Shown one piece after another: positions 21,393 to 25,092 of a DNA stretch of 25,092 nucleotides. The stretch comes from a virus. Below the pieces are notes generated by a model. It was not told where the DNA came from, ran no database searches, and was given only the letters and a program-made list of their open reading frames with translations. Position numbers and translations under genes: made by a program. Each line of letters begins with the position of its first letter. Position 1 is the stretch's first letter. The stretch lies in IMG/VR virus record IMGVR_UViG_3300006793_008009, positions 1 to 25,092 of that record. One strand, given 5' to 3'.

Positions 21393-23671
21393 TTTGCAAC
21401 CCCCTTCTTGGCACTCGCTATCGTTTTGTTTATGTACTTCTGGGTTGAGATATTGTATGCTTCCAAACTTGTAGTAAATCCATCTTGACTGAAGGTGTGG
21501 TGAACTTTTAATGTCATGAAAGTTCCCATAAGTCCAAGATCCTTAATGATACTGTCTTTTATCGCTGTAGAAACTCCAAGTATTGTTGGCATAAGATTAA
21601 ATAGATACCCCGGTAAGAAGTTGAGATTGCCTACCACGTCCATCTTTACGTTATAGAGTTGCGGGATAACACCTAGATTATTACTTCTAAGAGCGGCGAC
21701 GATATTGTCATCCTGCCTTGCTGCCATAGTTGCTGAGTTGACCTGAGAGAAATTAACTTTTTTCACAATGCTACCGGCTGCACCAACAACATAGTTGTCC
21801 AGACTCGCCTCTGGAGCATCATCTGCAGGTCCAGCGACTATGCAGTACAGGTTTGCCAATTTTTCAGGATTCAGGGATCTCAAGTCAGACCTGATACCAA
21901 GTTTGAGTGTAGCAACATTCGGGGCGTTTCTGAGTCTGTCTCTGCTTGTCGGCGAACAAGTTATTTGTGTTGACCTGAGACTGTTTGCTGACAATATTTT
22001 TCCAGCGTCCAGTATAAGATCGCCTTGCATGTAGTACTTCCTAGCTTCCTTCAAAATGGTTGCTATAAACGCACGAAGTGAAACTTTTGTTTTTAGTTTT
22101 GATGTGTACAACTTCCTCACTGCCTCTTTCAAGGTCGACAGGGCAATGGGCAAATCGTACAAAGAATACACTTTGTCGTGTGCCTTGTTTTCTGGATTGG
22201 ATATCTTTATGGTGCCCAGAATCAACGTTACATCTTTTTCAGCCATCAAATCCTTTACACCCGTACTTTTTTTTATAAAATTTTCAAGTATCTTGCCGAG
22301 GGTTGTTACATCTATGAATTTAGTTTCCATCAACTCCTTAGATGTGGGGACTACCGACGTCGTCTTCAACGGCAAAGACTTAGACAAAGTCGCTGCGACT
22401 TCTACTGCGGTTGCGGCCATATATGCACTTTCTGCGACTGCTTCCTGGGAAAAGAGTTCGTCAGTCAGAAGGAACCGCTTCAATCTCTCTTCGAGATTGT
22501 CGGTTGGTCCGTTCTTGCCATAAAACCCTGGTAAAGTATTGGACTTGTTGGTGGGTGATCCCAAAACTCTCCTCATTGCCCGTTGCAAAAACTTTGCATT
22601 CATTTGACGGATTGGTAACTCGTATGTCAAATACGGGATTTCTTCAAACATCTGTTCAAAGTGCTGGACAGCAAGTTCGTCAATCCTCAATTTGTATTTA
22701 CTTATGTTATCAGCAACGTTCCCGTGCGCAAGGGCATTATATACTCTCTTCTTGTAGTCTGACGTAGCGCCTTCATGATTTTCCTTTATGTAATTCATGA
22801 TAGACTCATGCACATTTGGCTCCAGTTTCTTTTCTGGTTTTTTTAGTTTTGGATAAACCTCATTCAATATTTCCTTGTCTCCAAGAAAGTTTGCATCCCT
22901 CATCACACCATCGATGTAGGAGACATATTCAACCTGCAGTATGAAACTACCGTTCTCATTGAAACTAAAGTTGTGCGAAGTGTAGTTCATAACATAGGTT
23001 TGAAACTGTGATTTAAGTGCCGCCTTCTGGTCGGCGGTAAAATTCAATGATTTTATCGTTGGTCCTGATGGCATTGCCCAACCTACTTGAAACAACATCT
23101 CGGATCCCGTGCCATCCTTTGACGCGAAGTGCGGATTAATCAAATCTACGTATTCTGGATGTTCCTGAAAAACTGCGAGTGTGTTCCCAAAGAAAGTTGC
23201 GGAAGCGTTGATGTCGTTCGTCGCTGTTTCTGGTGAAGTGCCCGCAAGATCAAAATCAATAGCCTTTAGTCCTATGGTTGCACCTGATACATCAGGACTC
23301 TTCCCAAATGGCATTTCTGGTTGTAGATTCTGAATGGGGATAACCTTTGTTACATACTTGTTAGGTCCGGTCCTTCTTCTAACTATGATCCGAATCTCTG
23401 GTACGAGAATCGATAATTGTGCGTTATTGAATGTGTTAAATATTGATCTTAGTTTAGCGTTTTTGCCGTTTGTGTTTAAGAAATTGGCAAACACAAAGGG
23501 ATCGACCTTATCAGAAATAGGGATTATCTTACTAGTGTTCTTAAAGCGATTGTCAGACTTCACATTTTCCATAACCTTGGGCAGGTAACTGGATATTATA
23601 TACTGGTCGTTAAAAGATGACCTGATCTTGTCGTATGTCTCTGAGATCTTTTGATTTTGTGTTTTTGCCAT
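21389..23671 (-). CDS. Large probable tail/baseplate protein, unrecognised
   Basis: A 760-aa protein between a gp53/LysM-like gene and the 368-aa gene. It has no transmembrane or signal sequence. It mixes beta-rich segments (NAQLSILVPEIRIIVRRRTG, about 83-102; FNENGSFILQVEYVSYIDG, about 235-254) with helical ones. The repeated strand pattern near 80-270 could be a baseplate-hub or tail-spike base. The last 150 residues contain NFLPGYLFNLMP and the hydrophobic TFMTLKVHHTFSQDGFTTSLEAYN, reminiscent of baseplate-hub C-termini that end in a strand-rich domain. None of this identifies a family. Context makes a virion structural role likely. Confidence 0.6.
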   Translation of the reverse strand: MAKTQNQKISETYDKIRSSFNDQYIISSYLPKVMENVKSDNRFKNTSKIIPISDKVDPFVFANFLNTNGKNAKLRSIFNTFNNAQLSILVPEIRIIVRRRTGPNKYVTKVIPIQNLQPEMPFGKSPDVSGATIGLKAIDFDLAGTSPETATNDINASATFFGNTLAVFQEHPEYVDLINPHFASKDGTGSEMLFQVGWAMPSGPTIKSLNFTADQKAALKSQFQTYVMNYTSHNFSFNENGSFILQVEYVSYIDGVMRDANFLGDKEILNEVYPKLKKPEKKLEPNVHESIMNYIKENHEGATSDYKKRVYNALAHGNVADNISKYKLRIDELAVQHFEQMFEEIPYLTYELPIRQMNAKFLQRAMRRVLGSPTNKSNTLPGFYGKNGPTDNLEERLKRFLLTDELFSQEAVAESAYMAATAVEVAATLSKSLPLKTTSVVPTSKELMETKFIDVTTLGKILENFIKKSTGVKDLMAEKDVTLILGTIKISNPENKAHDKVYSLYDLPIALSTLKEAVRKLYTSKLKTKVSLRAFIATILKEARKYYMQGDLILDAGKILSANSLRSTQITCSPTSRDRLRNAPNVATLKLGIRSDLRSLNPEKLANLYCIVAGPADDAPEASLDNYVVGAAGSIVKKVNFSQVNSATMAARQDDNIVAALRSNNLGVIPQLYNVKMDVVGNLNFLPGYLFNLMPTILGVSTAIKDSIIKDLGLMGTFMTLKVHHTFSQDGFTTSLEAYNISTQKYINKTIASAKKGVAK

Positions 23672-23674
23672 ATT

Positions 23675-24034
23675 TTACTCAAACTTCTCGTTGCCTTCTA
23701 TTACAGCATTATACACGATTTCCCATTGAGTTGGTATATAAATCAACTCTCCGATCTTTGCATGAAAATCTGTTGGTTTTTTATTAAAAAGAGCGATGAC
23801 CCACCATAGCGTTGGATCTCCGTAGTGCTCTGCTGCCAGTTTATAAAATCTAGTTGAAATGTTCCAGTACACGAACTCAACATCGACTGATTGTATTATC
23901 TCATCTGTCAAGACAAAAAACTTTGGAGCAGTATAATGCTCTACTTTCTTCATGTCTCGGCGTTTGAGCAGATCTTTATAAAGAGGGTTGTTGTTCTCTC
24001 TTGTTTTTCTTAAACCATATCTAGAGTAAGTCAT
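23675..24034 (-). CDS. Baseplate protein, gp53/LysM-like
   Basis: A 119-aa tail protein. The core (64-103) reads FYKLAAEHYGDPTLWWVIALF, a few polar residues, then GELIYIPTQW. This is the LysM-like pattern found in the baseplate wedge protein gp53 of T4-like phages and in small tail-tube-associated proteins: an aromatic strand, helix with GDPTLWW, a second helix, and the G-x-x-I-x-I-P ending. It would sit in the baseplate at the tail end, not bind peptidoglycan. The first 40 residues are basic and of unknown role. It ends three bases before the 760-aa gene and overlaps the 286-aa gene by four. Confidence 0.82.
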   Translation of the reverse strand: MTYSRYGLRKTRENNNPLYKDLLKRRDMKKVEHYTAPKFFVLTDEIIQSVDVEFVYWNISTRFYKLAAEHYGDPTLWWVIALFNKKPTDFHAKIGELIYIPTQWEIVYNAVIEGNEKFE

Positions 24035-24891
24035 ATACTTGCCTTTCCTTTGAACACTTTACCTATGAGTCCTTTTGCTACACTGCCACCTGTTCTGGTT
24101 GTCGCGACTGCTTCGGCGTCGAGTTTGTGCTTTCCGCCGGACAGTGTTTCCACACCATATGGAAATGAATCTGTCTTGTTCGCCAACCAAGATTGGTTTT
24201 CCCATCCTAATTTGTGTTCATGAACAACAGTAAGTGTGAAACTTATGTCTAACACCTTTGGTAGGAAGGTGTGACTAGAATTGAAACCTTGCGATGGTCC
24301 TTCGAATACACCGTTGTATGCTGCCTGGTCGGTCTTGTTCATGTTTGGACTCATGTGATGAAATCCTGACTCTAAATCTGGTGAAAAACTAACATTGTTT
24401 ATCCATCCCGACAATCCGCCAGCAGCAGCGTTGACCGCGTTCTTTCTTACGTTGGCATTTTTAATAAGGTTTGCAAACTTCACCTTTACCATGGGAGACC
24501 CAGACATAGTATGAACTTTTTCCCCGTTAAAGTCTCGACTTGTATAACTCGGGTAAAGATTTGCAATAAGGTGTTCTAATTGGTGCATATTCTCTCTTGC
24601 TTCAACAACACTGTATGAAGGTATCTTCATTGATATGCTGATACTTCTCGTTGTTCCCTGGAAGTTGCCGATCTTGTCATTGCGACCAAACACACTGTCC
24701 GTGCTCCACTCGCTTGTGAATGTATCTGTGAATTCAGTAATCCAAGAGGGAAATACTGCTGCCTTGGCAGAGGAGATGTGCAATATCTCAACTATATATC
24801 CCGCTTCTTCGAAAGCAGCAAGAACTGGATCTATGTTTGGTTTCCCATCTGCGCCCAAGGCGTTCTTGCCAAAATTCTTATAAAATCCCAT
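24031..24891 (-). CDS. Tail/baseplate structural protein
   Basis: A 286-aa protein. An N-terminal beta-rich part contains WITEFTDTFTSEWSTD (about 50-65), VFGRND and IGNFQGTTRSISISMKIPS. The stretch ARENMHQLEHLIANLYPSY follows, then GSPMVKVKFANLI and GWINNVSFSPDLESGF. This succession (a target segment with a mixed aromatic face, RND motif, beta sandwich) resembles phage tail proteins of the baseplate or tube-terminus class. The C-terminus is Gly/Lys rich. Its position between the tape-measure end and the gp53-like gene supports a baseplate role. Family is inferred from pattern and location only. The start codon immediately follows the stop of the preceding gene. Confidence 0.68.
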   Translation of the reverse strand: MGFYKNFGKNALGADGKPNIDPVLAAFEEAGYIVEILHISSAKAAVFPSWITEFTDTFTSEWSTDSVFGRNDKIGNFQGTTRSISISMKIPSYSVVEARENMHQLEHLIANLYPSYTSRDFNGEKVHTMSGSPMVKVKFANLIKNANVRKNAVNAAAGGLSGWINNVSFSPDLESGFHHMSPNMNKTDQAAYNGVFEGPSQGFNSSHTFLPKVLDISFTLTVVHEHKLGWENQSWLANKTDSFPYGVETLSGGKHKLDAEAVATTRTGGSVAKGLIGKVFKGKASI

Positions 24892-25092
24892 TTATACAGT
24901 TCTCCTATGTATTGCTGCGAATGCGCCATCTACCGCTTGGGCAAGTTTCCTCTCACTAATATCTAGGTTAACATCCCGTTTTTCTTCTATCAGTTTATCT
25001 ACTGCTGTGAGTACTTCATCTAGTGCGTTGGCAATAGCACCACCATCTTTTGCTGCATAAAACTTGTCTTGCTTGTTAAAAACTGGTTGCAC
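24892..25092 (-). CDS. Probable C-terminal end of tail tape measure protein (partial)
   Basis: The frame is open to the right edge of the window and enters at GTG (25092-25090), which here is more likely an internal Val codon than a start. The 66 visible residues end with DVNLDISERKLAQAVDGAF and IHRRTV. An LD-x-x-x-x-x-x-AV pattern with a final charged helix is common at the C-terminus of tape measure proteins and similar tail proteins. The middle (DEVLTAVDKLIEEK) is predicted helical. The bulk of the gene lies beyond 25092, so the call is tentative. Confidence 0.5.
   Translation of the reverse strand: MQPVFNKQDKFYAAKDGGAIANALDEVLTAVDKLIEEKRDVNLDISERKLAQAVDGAFAAIHRRTV

Overview
This window is a densely packed stretch of a tailed double-stranded DNA phage genome. 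Every gene I can support lies on the minus strand. Genes abut or overlap by a few bases almost throughout, and only two gaps exceed 50 bases (11967-12027 and 18229-18337). Both gaps hold promoter-like sequences. Base composition looks moderately AT-rich. There are no tRNA or rRNA genes, no insertion sequences and no CRISPR array. The replication set (gp32-like SSB, UvsX/RecA, DnaB/gp41-like helicase, 5'-3' exonuclease), a gp53/LysM-like baseplate protein and a tape-measure-like tail end suggest a large, probably myovirus-like, phage of an aquatic bacterium. Host identity cannot be read from the sequence. MopE-like Asp/Cys repeats in a lipoprotein and a B12-dependent ribonucleotide reductase are only weak hints.

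In the direction of transcription (high to low coordinates), the window opens with a tail module at 25092-20286. It holds the probable C-terminus of a tape measure protein, a 286-aa tail protein, a 119-aa gp53/LysM-like baseplate protein, and two large proteins of 760 and 368 aa that are unrecognised and probably structural. A replication and recombination module follows at 20286-13894: a minimal family A DNA polymerase, a degenerate FtsZ/tubulin-like protein, a sigma70-type promoter with a structured leader, SSB, RecA/UvsX, a strong intrinsic terminator, a FEN-like 5' nuclease and a replicative helicase.

Next come a monomeric class II ribonucleotide reductase (13890-12028), a free-standing HNH endonuclease gene bracketed by two near-copies of the same promoter (12021-11408), a small unknown protein, a GroES-like co-chaperonin, ThyX, a lytic transglycosylase, and a 688-aa lipoprotein with MopE-like repeats and a von Willebrand A domain (9671-7605). 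Two unrecognised proteins follow, one with an apparent nucleotidyltransferase-like N-terminus, and then a complete bacterial-type DNA polymerase III alpha subunit (6102-2680). The end nearest position 1 carries a HAD phosphatase, dUTPase, a zinc-ribbon protein, a GMP reductase/IMP dehydrogenase family enzyme, a small putative DNA-binding protein and a protein with sigma70 region 4 that runs off the window.

RNR, ThyX, dUTPase and the IMPDH/GMPR enzyme (and possibly the HAD protein) would remodel nucleotide pools for phage DNA synthesis. Two unrelated DNA polymerases (family C with an intact PHP active site and a very small family A enzyme) share one transcription direction with the other replication genes. 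The sigma-region-4 protein is the best candidate for a phage transcription switch. The most unusual elements are the lipoprotein, the FtsZ-like gene beside the replication genes, the two-polymerase set-up, the sigma4/zinc protein and the promoter-bracketed HNH gene.
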